DNA of 64,000 nucleotides from Microbacterium sp. BH-3-3-3 (GTDB taxonomy: Bacteria; Actinomycetota; Actinomycetes; Actinomycetales; Microbacteriaceae), in contig NZ_CP017674.1 in the NCBI RefSeq assembly GCF_001792815.1, positions 434,001 through 498,000 of the forward strand. Reading direction: 5' to 3'. The notes under the pieces are model-generated. The model made no database searches. It worked only from the letters and a program-made list of their open reading frames with translations, and had not been told where the DNA came from. Every line of letters begins with the position of its first letter. Positions within the stretch are counted from its first letter, which is position 1. Of the stretch, positions 18,847-29,816 are shown one piece after another. The position numbers were made by a program, and so were the translations under genes.

Positions 18847-19869
18847 ATGAAGACCCTTGTGACCGGAGGGGCCGGCTTCGTCGGCAGCCACCTCGTCGAC
18901 CACCTCCTCCGGCTCGGCGACGAGGTCGTGGTCCTCGACGACCTGTCGACCGGCTCCGCCCGCAACCTCGCCGCCGCCGCCGAGAACCCTCGTCTCGAGA
19001 TGGTCCACGGCTCGATCCTGAACACACAGACCGTGCGTACGGCGATGCAGTCGTGCGACCGGGTGTTCCACCTCGCCGCGGCGGTGGGGGTCAAACTCAT
19101 CGTCGAGCAGCCGCTACGAGGGCTACGCATCAACATCCACGGCACCGAGAACGTGCTGACCGCGGCGATTGAGGCGCGGGCCTCGGTGCTGATGCTCTCC
19201 ACCAGCGAGGTGTACGGAAAGAACACGGCCGACAAGCTCCGCGAGGATTCCGACCGCATCCTGGGGGATCCGCTCCTGTCGCGCTGGACCTACGCCGGGG
19301 CCAAAGGCATCGACGAGGCGTTCGCGAAAGCCTATTGCGACGAGGAGGGACTCGACGTCGCCATCGTGCGATTGTTCAACACGGTCGGTCCGCGTCAGAC
19401 CGGACGCTACGGCATGGTCCTGCCGAATCTCGTCGGGCAGGCGCTGCGCGGCGAACCGCTGACGGTGTTCGGCGACGGGCTCCAGACCCGATGCTTCTCG
19501 GCTGTCGAAGATGTGGTGCCGGCCCTCGAGCTCATCGAGCGCGACCCGCGCGCCCTCGGCGAGGCGTACAACCTCGGCGGAGCGCGCGAGATCTCGATCC
19601 TCGAGCTGGCAAGCGAGATCATCACCACCTTGAACAGCCCCAGCGCCGTCGAGATGGTGCCGTATGCGCAGGCGTACGCGGCCGGGTTCGAGGACATGCG
19701 GCGCCGTGTGCCCGACAACACCAAAGCCCACGATCTCGTGGGGTACGAGCCCCGGACATCGCTGTCGACGACGATCGTCCGCGTCGCCGACGACCTGCTC
19801 GCGCGTGAACGTCTCGGATCCGATGCCATGCCCCTGGCACGCACCGGCGCCGTCCGCGGAGTGAACTGA
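18847..19869 (+). CDS. NAD-dependent epimerase/dehydratase of nucleotide sugars
   Basis: A 340-residue extended short-chain dehydrogenase. The cofactor motif is VTGGAGFVGSHLVDHL at the N-terminus, and the active-site pair is in YAGAKG, preceded by LSTSEVYG. The C-terminal half contains LFNTVGPRQTGRYGMVLP and RCFSAVEDVV, as in UDP-glucose 4-epimerases and UDP-glucuronate decarboxylases. Between the dehydrogenase and GlmS genes it probably epimerises or modifies the UDP-sugar used by the synthase, but the exact reaction cannot be read from sequence. AGGAG precedes the ATG; the last base overlaps the glmS start. Confidence 0.85.
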   Translation: MKTLVTGGAGFVGSHLVDHLLRLGDEVVVLDDLSTGSARNLAAAAENPRLEMVHGSILNTQTVRTAMQSCDRVFHLAAAVGVKLIVEQPLRGLRINIHGTENVLTAAIEARASVLMLSTSEVYGKNTADKLREDSDRILGDPLLSRWTYAGAKGIDEAFAKAYCDEEGLDVAIVRLFNTVGPRQTGRYGMVLPNLVGQALRGEPLTVFGDGLQTRCFSAVEDVVPALELIERDPRALGEAYNLGGAREISILELASEIITTLNSPSAVEMVPYAQAYAAGFEDMRRRVPDNTKAHDLVGYEPRTSLSTTIVRVADDLLARERLGSDAMPLARTGAVRGVN

Positions 19870-21671
19870 TGTGCGGCATCGCCGCCTCGGTCGGTCGCCA
19901 CGGCGCGGCCTCTCGGGTGAAGGCCGCCCTCGAGCGTCTGGAGTATCGCGGCTACGATTCCGCCGGCATCGCCGCGCGCTCGGCTGACGGTGGCGTCGCC
20001 TACGCGCGGACCGTGGGGGGCGTGGCATCCCTGGGCACGGCCCCGGATGATCCGACCACCGCGGCCATCGGGCACACGAGATGGGCGACCCACGGCGGTG
20101 TGACGGAGCGCAACGCCCACCCGCTGCGCGACTGCACCGGTCGCCTGTTCATCGCCCACAACGGCATCATCGAAAACGCCGACATTCTGCGAACCGAGCT
20201 CGTCGCTGCGGGGCACCGGCTGACCAGCGATGTCGACTCGGAGGTCATCGTGCACCTGCTCGAAGACGCGCTGATCACTGCCGTCTCCCTCGCTGCCGCT
20301 CTCTTCGCGGCGGCAGAACGACTTCGAGGCAGCTGGGCCGTGGTCGCACTCGACACCCTCACCGGAGAGATCGCCGCCACGGCGCACGGCTCGCCGTTGA
20401 TCGCCGCAGAAGCTGCCGACGGCGTGTACGTCGCGAGCGATGTGGGCGCAGTGACCGACCGGGTCACCGAGTTCCGTGTGATCGACGACGACGATGTCGT
20501 GGTGCTCGATTCCGCCGGCATCCGATGGTGGGGCGCCGGGCAGAGCGCACCGACACCGGCGGCGCGTACCGTGCCACGCTCGCACCGCTCCCCCGTCGCG
20601 GGGCGTCACTCCGATCACATGGGCAACGAGATCGACGAGCAGCCCGCCGTAGCCCGGTCCATCGTCAACTCGCTGGCACCGCGCATCGCCGAGGGAGCGC
20701 TGTGGAACGACCTGGCGCTGCCTCCGATCGAGACGTTCGAGCGGGTGGTGATCCTCGGTTGTGGAACGTCTTTGCACGCCGGACGCGCGGTGGGCGGTGT
20801 GTTCTCGAAGCTCGGACGCCTCCCGAGCCGAGCCCTCGTGGCCAGCGAGTGCGCGGATGCCGTGTGGGAACCGCGCACCCTCGTGATCGCCCTCAGCCAA
20901 TCGGGCGAGACCGCAGATGTGCTGCGCGCATTCGAGGCACTGCCGCGTACCGGCATCACGGTGCTCGCGCTCACCAACAATCCGATGTCTACGCTCGCGC
21001 GTCGTGCCGATGCGGTGATCGACTGCCTCGCCGGTCCGGAGATCGGCGTGGCGGCGACGAAGACCTTCCTCGCCCAGGTGCTGACGGGCGTCTGCGTGGC
21101 GCTGTCCGGCCTTTCGACCTCGCCCCGGCTCGCCCCGCGCGTCTTCGCCGCACAGCAGCGCGCACTGCATCATGCGCCCGCGGCCATCGAGCGGGCACTG
21201 CGGGTCTGGGGCGACATCGTCCCCGGCCTGACGAACCGGTTCGCCGAGGCGCCGGGCTTCCTCTTCCTCGGACGCGGGGGCGGCGTCGTCTATGCGGCCG
21301 AGGGCGCTCTGAAACTCAAGGAGCTGACCTATCGGTGGGCCGAGCATCAGCCCGCCGGCGAGCTCAAGCACGGTCCGCTCGCGCTCGTCGGCCAGGGCAC
21401 ACCGGTGTTCGTCGTCGATGACGGGGACCCTCGGCTCGATGTCAGCATCGCGGAGGTGGAGGCCCGCGGCGGCCATGTCGTGCGGGTGTCCGGGCCGGGG
21501 CCGCAGACGTCGCCCTCTCGTCCGAGCACTTCCGACGCCCTCCTGCTTCCCGCGTGGGGTCCCCTGGATGCCGTCGTCCCCCTGCAGATGTTCGCTCGAG
21601 CGCTTGCTCTCCACCTCGGGCACAACGTGGATCGGCCCCGCAACCTCGCCAAGTCCGTGACCGTCCAATGA
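19869..21671 (+). CDS. glmS: Glutamine-fructose-6-phosphate aminotransferase (GlmS)
   Basis: A 600-residue enzyme making glucosamine-6-phosphate from fructose-6-phosphate and glutamine. The N-terminal glutaminase begins MCGIAASVG, with Cys2 as nucleophile, and has GHTRWATHGGVTERNAHP. Two SIS domains follow (GCGTSLHAG and LSQSGETADVLRAF), and the C-terminus has ELKHGPLAL and RPRNLAKSVTV. Its place inside a polysaccharide locus suggests a dedicated copy that raises UDP-GlcNAc supply; whether the genome has a second, housekeeping glmS cannot be seen here. It overlaps the upstream gene by one base. Confidence 0.92.
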   Translation: MCGIAASVGRHGAASRVKAALERLEYRGYDSAGIAARSADGGVAYARTVGGVASLGTAPDDPTTAAIGHTRWATHGGVTERNAHPLRDCTGRLFIAHNGIIENADILRTELVAAGHRLTSDVDSEVIVHLLEDALITAVSLAAALFAAAERLRGSWAVVALDTLTGEIAATAHGSPLIAAEAADGVYVASDVGAVTDRVTEFRVIDDDDVVVLDSAGIRWWGAGQSAPTPAARTVPRSHRSPVAGRHSDHMGNEIDEQPAVARSIVNSLAPRIAEGALWNDLALPPIETFERVVILGCGTSLHAGRAVGGVFSKLGRLPSRALVASECADAVWEPRTLVIALSQSGETADVLRAFEALPRTGITVLALTNNPMSTLARRADAVIDCLAGPEIGVAATKTFLAQVLTGVCVALSGLSTSPRLAPRVFAAQQRALHHAPAAIERALRVWGDIVPGLTNRFAEAPGFLFLGRGGGVVYAAEGALKLKELTYRWAEHQPAGELKHGPLALVGQGTPVFVVDDGDPRLDVSIAEVEARGGHVVRVSGPGPQTSPSRPSTSDALLLPAWGPLDAVVPLQMFARALALHLGHNVDRPRNLAKSVTVQ

Positions 21672-21712
21672 GGATCGCGCCCCGTGCGACCCCGTCTCGA
21701 AAGGTCCTGCCG

Positions 21713-23173
21713 ATGCCCACGCAGTCGATGGTGCTCCTTCCGCCCGCACGCCGTTCACGTCTCCTGGCCGCTCTGGCCGTCGTATCGTTCGTGCTCGGCG
21801 CACTCGTCGCCGTTCCGACTCCTGTGCACGCCGCCACCTCCACGATCGTGAGCCTGACGTTCGACGACGCGAACTCCAATCAGCTCGACGCGCTCCCGGC
21901 GCTGAAGACCAATGGGATGAAAGCCACCTTCTACGTCCCGTCGGGCTACGTGGGCGCAGCGGGATACATGACCAGGGCGAATCTGAACACGCTCAAGACC
22001 GCGGGACACGAGATCGGCGGCCACACCGTCAACCATCCCGATCTGGCCGCCATCGGCATCGACGAGGCGCGCCGGCAGATCTGCACCGATCGCAAGACGC
22101 TCACCACCTGGGGCTTCACCGTCCGGAGCTTCGCCTATCCGTTCGCCTCGAGCACATCCGCTGTCGAACAGGCCGCGTCCGACTGCGGCTACCGGAGCGC
22201 GCGATCGCTCGGCGACATCCGCAGCCGGTTCGGCTGCCCGACCTGCGCCTACGCGGAGTCGATCCCGTCGGCGACACCCTTCGCTCTGCGCGCTCTGGAT
22301 CAGGTCGAGACGACATGGACGCTCGCCGATTTGCAGCAGGGCGTGCTCAATGCCGAGAACGCGGGCGGCGGATGGGTGCAATACACCTTCCATGACGTCT
22401 GCGCGAATGCCTGCAGTACGATCGCCGTCTCGCCCTCCACCTTCGCGCAGTTCCTCACGTGGCTCGCGGCACGCCAATCCCGAGGCACGGTCGTCAAGAC
22501 AGTCGGTGACGTCGTCGGGGGGTCCGCTCGTCCCGTCGTCAACGGTCCCGTGGTCCCCGCCCCCACCGGGACGACCAACGGGGTGGTCAACGCCGGCCTG
22601 GAGACGGCGGCCGCGGGAGGCGGGCCAGCCTGTTGGATGCGCGGCGGCTGGGGCACGAACTCTCCGACGTTCACGTCGGGCACCCCGGCTCACGCGGGTG
22701 CCGTCGCCAGTGCGATCTCGATGACCGGCTACTCCTCGGGCGACGCCAAGCTCTTGCCCCAGTTCGATCTCGGTCAGTGCTCTCCCACGGTCACCCCCGG
22801 ACGCTCCTACTCCCTCCGCAGTTGGTACCGGGCCACGGTGGTCACGCAGTTCGCCGTCTACCTGCGCTCCAGTACCGGGGCGTGGAGTTACTGGACGTCC
22901 AGCCCGTGGTTCGCCGCGACCTCGACCTGGACCGAGGCCACCTGGACCGCGCCGACGATTCCGGCCGGATACACCGGCATCAGCTTCGCGCTGACGGTGT
23001 TCGGCAACGGCCTGCTCCGCACCGACGATCTGTCTCTGTACGACAGCGCCGGGGCGCCCCCGCCGGCCATCGGAGCGGCACAGGCCGAGACGCCTCTCTC
23101 CCGTCACGCGCCTCCGCCCGTGGACGGCTCCATCGAGGTCTTCACTCCGACCGAGAGCGACGTCGCCGGGTGA
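21713..23173 (+). CDS. Secreted polysaccharide deacetylase with C-terminal binding-like domain
   Basis: A 486-residue protein with a signal peptide (RRSRLLAALAVVSFVLGALV, cleavage likely after VHA). Residues of about 45-250 form a NodB-type deacetylase: SLTFDDANS gives the metal aspartates, GGHTVNHPDL the metal histidines, and FAYPF follows. The last 170 residues start with NAGLET and have a Trp/Tyr-rich beta pattern like carbohydrate-binding or discoidin-type modules. It would remove N-acetyl groups from an extracellular polymer, fitting the UDP-HexNAc theme of the locus. I use 21713 because AAAGG lies upstream; an ATG at 21668 overlapping the glmS stop is an alternative. Confidence 0.85.
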   Translation: MPTQSMVLLPPARRSRLLAALAVVSFVLGALVAVPTPVHAATSTIVSLTFDDANSNQLDALPALKTNGMKATFYVPSGYVGAAGYMTRANLNTLKTAGHEIGGHTVNHPDLAAIGIDEARRQICTDRKTLTTWGFTVRSFAYPFASSTSAVEQAASDCGYRSARSLGDIRSRFGCPTCAYAESIPSATPFALRALDQVETTWTLADLQQGVLNAENAGGGWVQYTFHDVCANACSTIAVSPSTFAQFLTWLAARQSRGTVVKTVGDVVGGSARPVVNGPVVPAPTGTTNGVVNAGLETAAAGGGPACWMRGGWGTNSPTFTSGTPAHAGAVASAISMTGYSSGDAKLLPQFDLGQCSPTVTPGRSYSLRSWYRATVVTQFAVYLRSSTGAWSYWTSSPWFAATSTWTEATWTAPTIPAGYTGISFALTVFGNGLLRTDDLSLYDSAGAPPPAIGAAQAETPLSRHAPPPVDGSIEVFTPTESDVAG

Positions 23174-23922
23174 GGCGCGGCGAGAGGACGACGGCGGCGG
23201 TGCTCCTGCTCCTCACCGTCGTCCTCGGCGGCGGATGCAGCACCGCTTCCCGTCAACCGCCCGATCGCGACACGGGCTACCCGTGGCACACGAACATCGT
23301 GGCGACGACCTTCTGGGTGGGCGAGGTGTTCGACCCCGACGCCACGGACGGGAGCCAGCGGCTCTCGACCTACGACGCCGATTGGCTCGGGTCGTACGGG
23401 GGATGCGACGGCGTCGCTCACGGGGGCGCGTGCGCGACCGAGCGGCGCACCGGGGAGAACGGCTACTTCCCCACCACGATGACGCCGCTCGAGAACCCGT
23501 TCTACCTCGACCTGCCGTTCGACGACGTGAACGACCCCGAGGCTTTCGACGCCCGCGGCGATGTCGTGCCCTGGGCCTCGACGGCGCCGTACGCGGACGC
23601 GGTCCACGATCGCACCGTCAGCCTGATGAAGAACCGCTGGGTCGTCCTCCATCGCGACGGGCGCGTATGTTACGGGCAGATCCAGGACGCCGGCCCCGGT
23701 GAGTACCACGACGCCGCCTATGTCTTCGGTTCCGACGACCGCCGTCCGGCGAACGCTCGCTACAACGGCGCCGGCCTCGACGTGTCGCCCGCCCTCAACG
23801 GGTGCCTGGGATTCGCCGAGCTGAACGGCGACGACGACCGGGTGGACTGGGCGTTCGTCGATGACGCCGACGTCCCGGCCGGTCCGTGGACCACGCTCAT
23901 CACCGCGAGTCCCGTGCGGTGA
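23170..23922 (+). CDS. Putative lipoprotein, possibly with a double-psi beta-barrel-like domain
   Basis: A 250-residue exported protein whose N-terminus (TTAAVLLLLTVVLGGGCST) looks like a lipoprotein signal with Cys23 as the lipid site; the lipobox is imperfect. The mature part contains NIVATTFWVGE, several cysteines (GGCDG, VCYGQ, NGCLGF), and VCYGQIQDAGPG followed by NGAGLDVSPAL, which recalls RlpA-like barrels. I cannot name a family with confidence. Its GTG start overlaps the deacetylase stop (GTGA), so it belongs to the polysaccharide operon and may act on or anchor the polymer at the cell surface. Confidence 0.65.
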   Translation: MRRGERTTAAVLLLLTVVLGGGCSTASRQPPDRDTGYPWHTNIVATTFWVGEVFDPDATDGSQRLSTYDADWLGSYGGCDGVAHGGACATERRTGENGYFPTTMTPLENPFYLDLPFDDVNDPEAFDARGDVVPWASTAPYADAVHDRTVSLMKNRWVVLHRDGRVCYGQIQDAGPGEYHDAAYVFGSDDRRPANARYNGAGLDVSPALNGCLGFAELNGDDDRVDWAFVDDADVPAGPWTTLITASPVR

Positions 23923-23940
23923 CCACGGGCACGCAGACGA

Positions 23941-23970
23941 AAGGGCCGGATGCCTCGGCATCCGGCCCTT
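23941..23970. terminator. Bidirectional terminator
   Basis: AAGGGCCGGATGCC pairs perfectly with GGCATCCGGCCCTT over 14 bases. It lies between the convergent lipoprotein gene and rbpA and would serve both. Confidence 0.8.
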
Positions 23971-23980
23971 CCCCTCGCGA

Positions 23981-24334
23981 TTACTGGCCGCGGCGATCGC
24001 GCAGCTGCTGCAGCGCGTCGTCGAGAAGCGACGCCGCTTCTTCTTCGGTGCGACGCTCTTTCACATACGCGAGGTGCGTCTTGTAGGGCTCGGCCTTCGC
24101 GAGGGCCGGCGGGTTGCTCTTGTCGCGACCGGCGGGAAGGCCGGAGTGCGGGGAGTCGATGGTCTCGGGGATCTCGGCATCGGCGATGCCCGCCGCGAAG
24201 TACCGCACGGTCTCGTTGCCGAGGGCATCCCAGTACGACACGGCCACGCGGTCGGCGTGGAAGCCGTGGTCCTGCTCGCCCATCGGGCCCGCGCCTACGC
24301 GCGAACCCCGGATCGCGTTTCCGCCTGTCGCCAT
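23981..24334 (-). CDS. rbpA: RNA polymerase-binding protein RbpA
   Basis: A 117-residue actinobacterial transcription factor that binds RNA polymerase and the principal sigma factor and stabilises the open complex. Family features are the N-terminal AIRGSRVGAGPMGE, the core domain with ADRVAVSYWDALGNETVRYF, and the C-terminal PYKTHLAYVKERRTEEEAAS, the sigma-interacting part. It begins one base after the secG stop, so the two are probably cotranscribed. It ends 10 bases before a bidirectional terminator. Confidence 0.95.
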   Translation of the reverse strand: MATGGNAIRGSRVGAGPMGEQDHGFHADRVAVSYWDALGNETVRYFAAGIADAEIPETIDSPHSGLPAGRDKSNPPALAKAEPYKTHLAYVKERRTEEEAASLLDDALQQLRDRRGQ

Positions 24335-24335
24335 G

Positions 24336-24584
24336 TCAGATCTCCGCGAACTTGGTCAGCAGACCGAGGCCGACGATGGTGACGAACCACACCAGCGCGA
24401 GCACGATCGTGAATCGGTTGAGGTTGCGTTCCGCCAGGCCCGACGAGCCGAGCGCGGAGCTCATACCGCCGCCGAACATGTCGGACAGACCGCCGCCGCG
24501 CCCCTTGTGGAGCAGGATGAGCAGGGTCAGCAGGAGGCTGGTGACTCCCAGGAGCACCTGCAGGACGAACTCGAGAATCTGCAC
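24336..24584 (-). CDS. secG: Protein translocase subunit SecG
   Basis: An 82-residue membrane protein of the SecYEG channel. Two hydrophobic helices (FVLQVLLGVTSLLLTLLILL at residues 6-25 and VLALVWFVTIVGLGLL near the end) flank the typical loop HKGRGGGLSDMFGGG. It follows tpiA on the same strand but a terminator separates them, and TATACT upstream suggests an independent promoter. It is followed directly by rbpA. Confidence 0.95.
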   Translation of the reverse strand: MQILEFVLQVLLGVTSLLLTLLILLHKGRGGGLSDMFGGGMSSALGSSGLAERNLNRFTIVLALVWFVTIVGLGLLTKFAEI

Positions 24585-24630
24585 TGTCGAAAGCCTTTCG
24601 CGAGCGGCCCAGTCGACCGCACAAGCGTCA

Positions 24631-24636
24631 AGTATA
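24631..24636 (-). promoter_or_regulatory. Possible -10 element of secG-rbpA
   Basis: TATACT on the minus strand lies 46 bases upstream of the secG start and just after the tpiA terminator. No good -35 is visible. Confidence 0.35.
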
Positions 24637-24659
24637 CGGGGAGGCGTGCCGGGCGCACG

Positions 24660-24688
24660 GATGCCCGCGGCGAAGCGCCGCGGGCATC
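24660..24688 (-). terminator. Terminator of the gap-pgk-tpiA unit
   Basis: GATGCCCGCGGCG and CGCCGCGGGCATC form a perfect 13-base stem with a 3-base loop just after the tpiA stop codon. Confidence 0.75.
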
Positions 24689-24698
24689 GGTGAGGGGG

Positions 24699-25507
24699 TC
24701 AGACCCCGACGTGCTTCTGGAAGCGGATGATCGCGGCGAACTCGTCGACGACGAGGCTCGCGCCACCCACCAGGGCGCCGTCCACATCGGGCTCGCGCAT
24801 GAAGCCGGCGATGTTGCCCGACTTCACCGATCCGCCGTACAGCACACGGGTGCGTGCGGCGGCGTCGGCACCGAGCTTGTCGGCGACGACGGCGCGGAGC
24901 TTCGCGCAGACCTCCTGCGCCTGGTCGGGCGTCGCCGCCTGGCCGGAGCCGATGGCCCAGACCGGCTCGTACGCCACGACGATGTCGGCATCGGATGCCA
25001 CGCCCTCGAGCGCGACCTCGAGCTGACCCACGGGCACGGCGCTGGCGCCGAACTTCTCGAGGTCCTCCGAGGTCTCGCCGACGCAGATGACCGGCACGAC
25101 GCCGTGGCGCAGAGCCGCCTGCGTCTTGGCCGCGACGACCTCGTCGGTCTCGGCGTGGAACTGACGACGCTCGGAGTGACCGATGATGACGTACCGCGCG
25201 TTGAGCTTGGCCAGGAACTGGCCCGAGATCTCACCCGTGTACGCACCGGAGTCGTGTGCCGACAGATCCTGGCCGCCGAGGGCGAACGGGATCTTGTCGG
25301 CGTCGAGCAGCGTCTGGACGGTACGCAGGTCGGTGAACGGCGGGAAGACCGCCACCTCGACGCTGCTGTCGTCGTGCTGGGCGTCTTTCAACGTCCAGTG
25401 CAGCTTCTGGACGAACGCGACCGCCTGCAGGTGGTCGAGGTTCATCTTCCAGTTGCCTGCGATGAGGGGGGTTCGCCTGTTCTGCGCAGCAGACGATTCC
25501 GTGTCGA

Positions 25508-25517
<10 letters not shown>
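24699..25517 (-). CDS. tpiA: Triose-phosphate isomerase
   Basis: A 272-residue TIM-barrel enzyme interconverting dihydroxyacetone phosphate and glyceraldehyde-3-phosphate. Markers are [15 protein letters not shown] (active-site Asn/Lys), VIIGHSERR (catalytic His), [13 protein letters not shown] (catalytic Glu) and [11 protein letters not shown] (phosphate loop). The ATG at 25517 follows GGAGG by 7 bases and overlaps the end of pgk by 10 bases. The N-terminus is about 15 residues longer than the E. coli form. It is the last gene of gap-pgk-tpiA. Confidence 0.96.
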
Positions 25518-26722
<1,205 letters not shown>

Positions 26723-26728
26723 GAAGGT

Positions 26729-27754
<1,026 letters not shown>

Positions 27755-27803
27755 TCAGTTGTGCGCGAGAAGCGCGTGATTGCGGTGTTCGCTGGCGGAC
27801 AAC

Positions 27804-27835
27804 GGCGTCCCGGTGAGGTGTCCCACCGGGACGCC
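27804..27835 (-). terminator. Terminator downstream of superoxide dismutase
   Basis: GGCGTCCCGGTG and CACCGGGACGCC form a perfect 12-base stem with an 8-base loop, starting 8 bases beyond the sodA stop. Confidence 0.75.
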
Positions 27836-27842
27836 GCACCGT

Positions 27843-28469
27843 TTACGACAGTACCAGCAGACCCGTGGTCTTCTCTCGGGCCGCGGCGAAGCGGTCCTGG
27901 GCGTCGGCCCAGTTCGCGATGTTCCAGAACGCCTTCACGTAGTCGGCGCGGACGTTCTTGTAGTCGAGGTAGTAGGCGTGCTCCCACACGTCGAGCAGCA
28001 GCAGCGGAACGGTGCCGGCGACGATCTGTCCCTGCTGGTCGAAGAACTGCTGGATCAGCAGGTTCTGACCGATCGAGTCCCAGAACAGACCCGCCCAGCC
28101 CGAGCCCTGCACGCCGAGAGCGGCGGCGGTGAACTGCGCGCGGAACGCGTCGAACGAACCGAACTGGTCGTCGATGGCCGACTCGAGATCACCGGTGGGC
28201 TTGTCTCCGCCGTGGGGCGAGAGGTTCGTCCAGAAGATCGAGTGGTTGGTGTGGCCGCCGAGGTTGAACGCGAGGTCCTTCTGCAGGCGGTTGATGTTGG
28301 CGAAATCGCCCTTCTCGCGCGCGTCGGCGAGGAGCTCGAGGGTGGTGTTCGCGCCGTTGACATAGGTCTGGTGGTGCTTGCTGTGGTGCAGCTCCATGAT
28401 GGTCGCACTGATGTGCGGCTCCAGCGCCGAGTAGTCGTAGGGCAGTTCGGGCAGCGTGTAGGTCGCCAT
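27843..28469 (-). CDS. sodA: Superoxide dismutase, Mn/Fe type
   Basis: A 208-residue cytoplasmic enzyme that dismutates superoxide. Metal ligands are visible in [18 protein letters not shown] (first histidines), NHSIFW, and [13 protein letters not shown] (Asp and His). The start [16 protein letters not shown] is the standard N-terminus. Choice of Mn or Fe cannot be settled from sequence. It stands as a single unit between whiA and gap, with a terminator after it. Confidence 0.95.
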   Translation of the reverse strand: MATYTLPELPYDYSALEPHISATIMELHHSKHHQTYVNGANTTLELLADAREKGDFANINRLQKDLAFNLGGHTNHSIFWTNLSPHGGDKPTGDLESAIDDQFGSFDAFRAQFTAAALGVQGSGWAGLFWDSIGQNLLIQQFFDQQGQIVAGTVPLLLLDVWEHAYYLDYKNVRADYVKAFWNIANWADAQDRFAAAREKTTGLLVLS

Positions 28470-28798
28470 GTTCTCTACTTCCGATCGGTCGCCGCCGAGG
28501 CCTCTTCACCGGGAAGGCGTGCCGAGGAACCGAGCAGCGAGGGTGACGTTTTCATCCTAGTGACGGGTAACGCACGAGCCACGGGGTTGCTTCCCCGCAT
28601 GACGGAGGATAGATCGCCCGGGCGCGTCGCTCAGCGTGACGAGAAGGCCCCGGATGCCGGACCCGCACGGCGAGAACGGGGCGGCGCAGACGCGGGCTCG
28701 GGGCACGCCGACGCGAGCCGCACCCGAGGAGCACGAACGGTCCGCGGGCCCCACCACTCAACCGACGCGTCGACCGCGCGGCATCCGGAGTCGGGGAA
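28470..28798. other. 329-base interval between whiA and superoxide dismutase
   Basis: It must carry the sodA promoter; TAGGAT on the minus strand near 28556 is a possible -10. The short open frames here are Arg/Pro-rich on both strands and have no ribosome-binding sites, so I see no gene. Confidence 0.4.
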
Positions 28799-29776
28799 TC
28801 AGTCCTCGGCGCCGACCGGAACCGCGGCCTCGGTGCCGGGGATGCCCTCGACCTCGGCCTTCTTGTCGGCCATCGCCAGCAGACGGCGGATGCGACCGGC
28901 CACGGCGTCTTTGGTCAGGGGCGGGTCGGCGTGGTGACCCAGCTCGTCGAGGCTCGCGTCGCGGTGGGCCAGGCGCAGAGCGCCGGCCTGCTGCAGGTGG
29001 TCGGGAACCTCGTCGCCGAGGATCTCGAGCGCGCGCTCGACGCGCGCGCACGCGGCGACGGCCGCCTGGGCGGAGCGACGCAGGTTGGCGTCGTCGAAGT
29101 TGACGAGACGGTTCACGCCCGCGCGCACCTCGCGGCGCTGACGCATCTGGTCCCACTCCCCCGCGGTGCGGCGCGCGCCCATCTCGTACAGGGCGCCCCG
29201 AATGGCTTCTCCGTCGCGCACCACGACGCGCGGCACACCGCGCACCTCTCGCGCCTTCGCGGGAATGCCGATGCGGTGCCCCGCGCCGACGAGAGCCATC
29301 GCGGCCTCCGACGACGGGCACGAGATCTCGAGCGCCGCCGAGCGGCCGGGGTCGCTCAGGGTGCCGCTCGCCAGGAACGCACCGCGCCAGATGGCGCTGA
29401 GGTCGGGACGCGATCCCGTCGTGAGCTTGTTGGGAAGGCCGCGCACGGGGCGACGGCGCTGGTCGAGCAGGCCGGTCTGACGAGCGAGGGTCTCGCCCGC
29501 CTCGATGACGCGCACCGCGTAGTGGCCGCCGGTGCGTCCGCCCGACCCCTGCACGTGGTGCAGTTCGGGGCGCACGCCGTACAGCTCCATGAGGTCGCGG
29601 GCCACCCGGCGGGCCAGGATGTCGGAGTCGAGTTCGGCCTCGACGGCGACGCGGTTGGCGATGGAGTGCAGACCACCGGAGAAGCGCAGGAGGGCGGTGA
29701 GCTCGGCGATCCGCGCGGTCGGGCGCGGGTCGCGGACGGTGATGAGCTCGGCCTTCACGTCGGCGGTCAGGGGCAC
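28799..29776 (-). CDS. whiA: DNA-binding protein WhiA
   Basis: A 325-residue regulator with an N-terminal homing-endonuclease-like fold ([41 protein letters not shown]) and a C-terminal helix-turn-helix ([20 protein letters not shown]). In Streptomyces WhiA with WhiB switches on sporulation division genes; in non-sporulating actinobacteria its role is less clear. GTG at 29776 follows CGAGGAGAACC and restores the family length. It follows rapZ closely. The yvcK gene often found between rapZ and whiA is absent. Confidence 0.95.
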   Translation of the reverse strand: MPLTADVKAELITVRDPRPTARIAELTALLRFSGGLHSIANRVAVEAELDSDILARRVARDLMELYGVRPELHHVQGSGGRTGGHYAVRVIEAGETLARQTGLLDQRRRPVRGLPNKLTTGSRPDLSAIWRGAFLASGTLSDPGRSAALEISCPSSEAAMALVGAGHRIGIPAKAREVRGVPRVVVRDGEAIRGALYEMGARRTAGEWDQMRQRREVRAGVNRLVNFDDANLRRSAQAAVAACARVERALEILGDEVPDHLQQAGALRLAHRDASLDELGHHADPPLTKDAVAGRIRRLLAMADKKAEVEGIPGTEAAVPVGAED

Positions 29777-29816
29777 GGTTCTCCTCGGGTGGGGGCAGCG
29801 GGGACGACGGTACAGC

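Noticed and set aside
13236..23922. Polysaccharide locus as a recently acquired genomic island
   Set aside because: No tRNA, integrase, insertion sequence or sharp base-composition change is visible at its edges.
28552..28761. A 69-codon minus-strand frame between whiA and sodA
   Set aside because: Arg/Pro-rich, overlapping other frames, no ribosome-binding site and no family resemblance.
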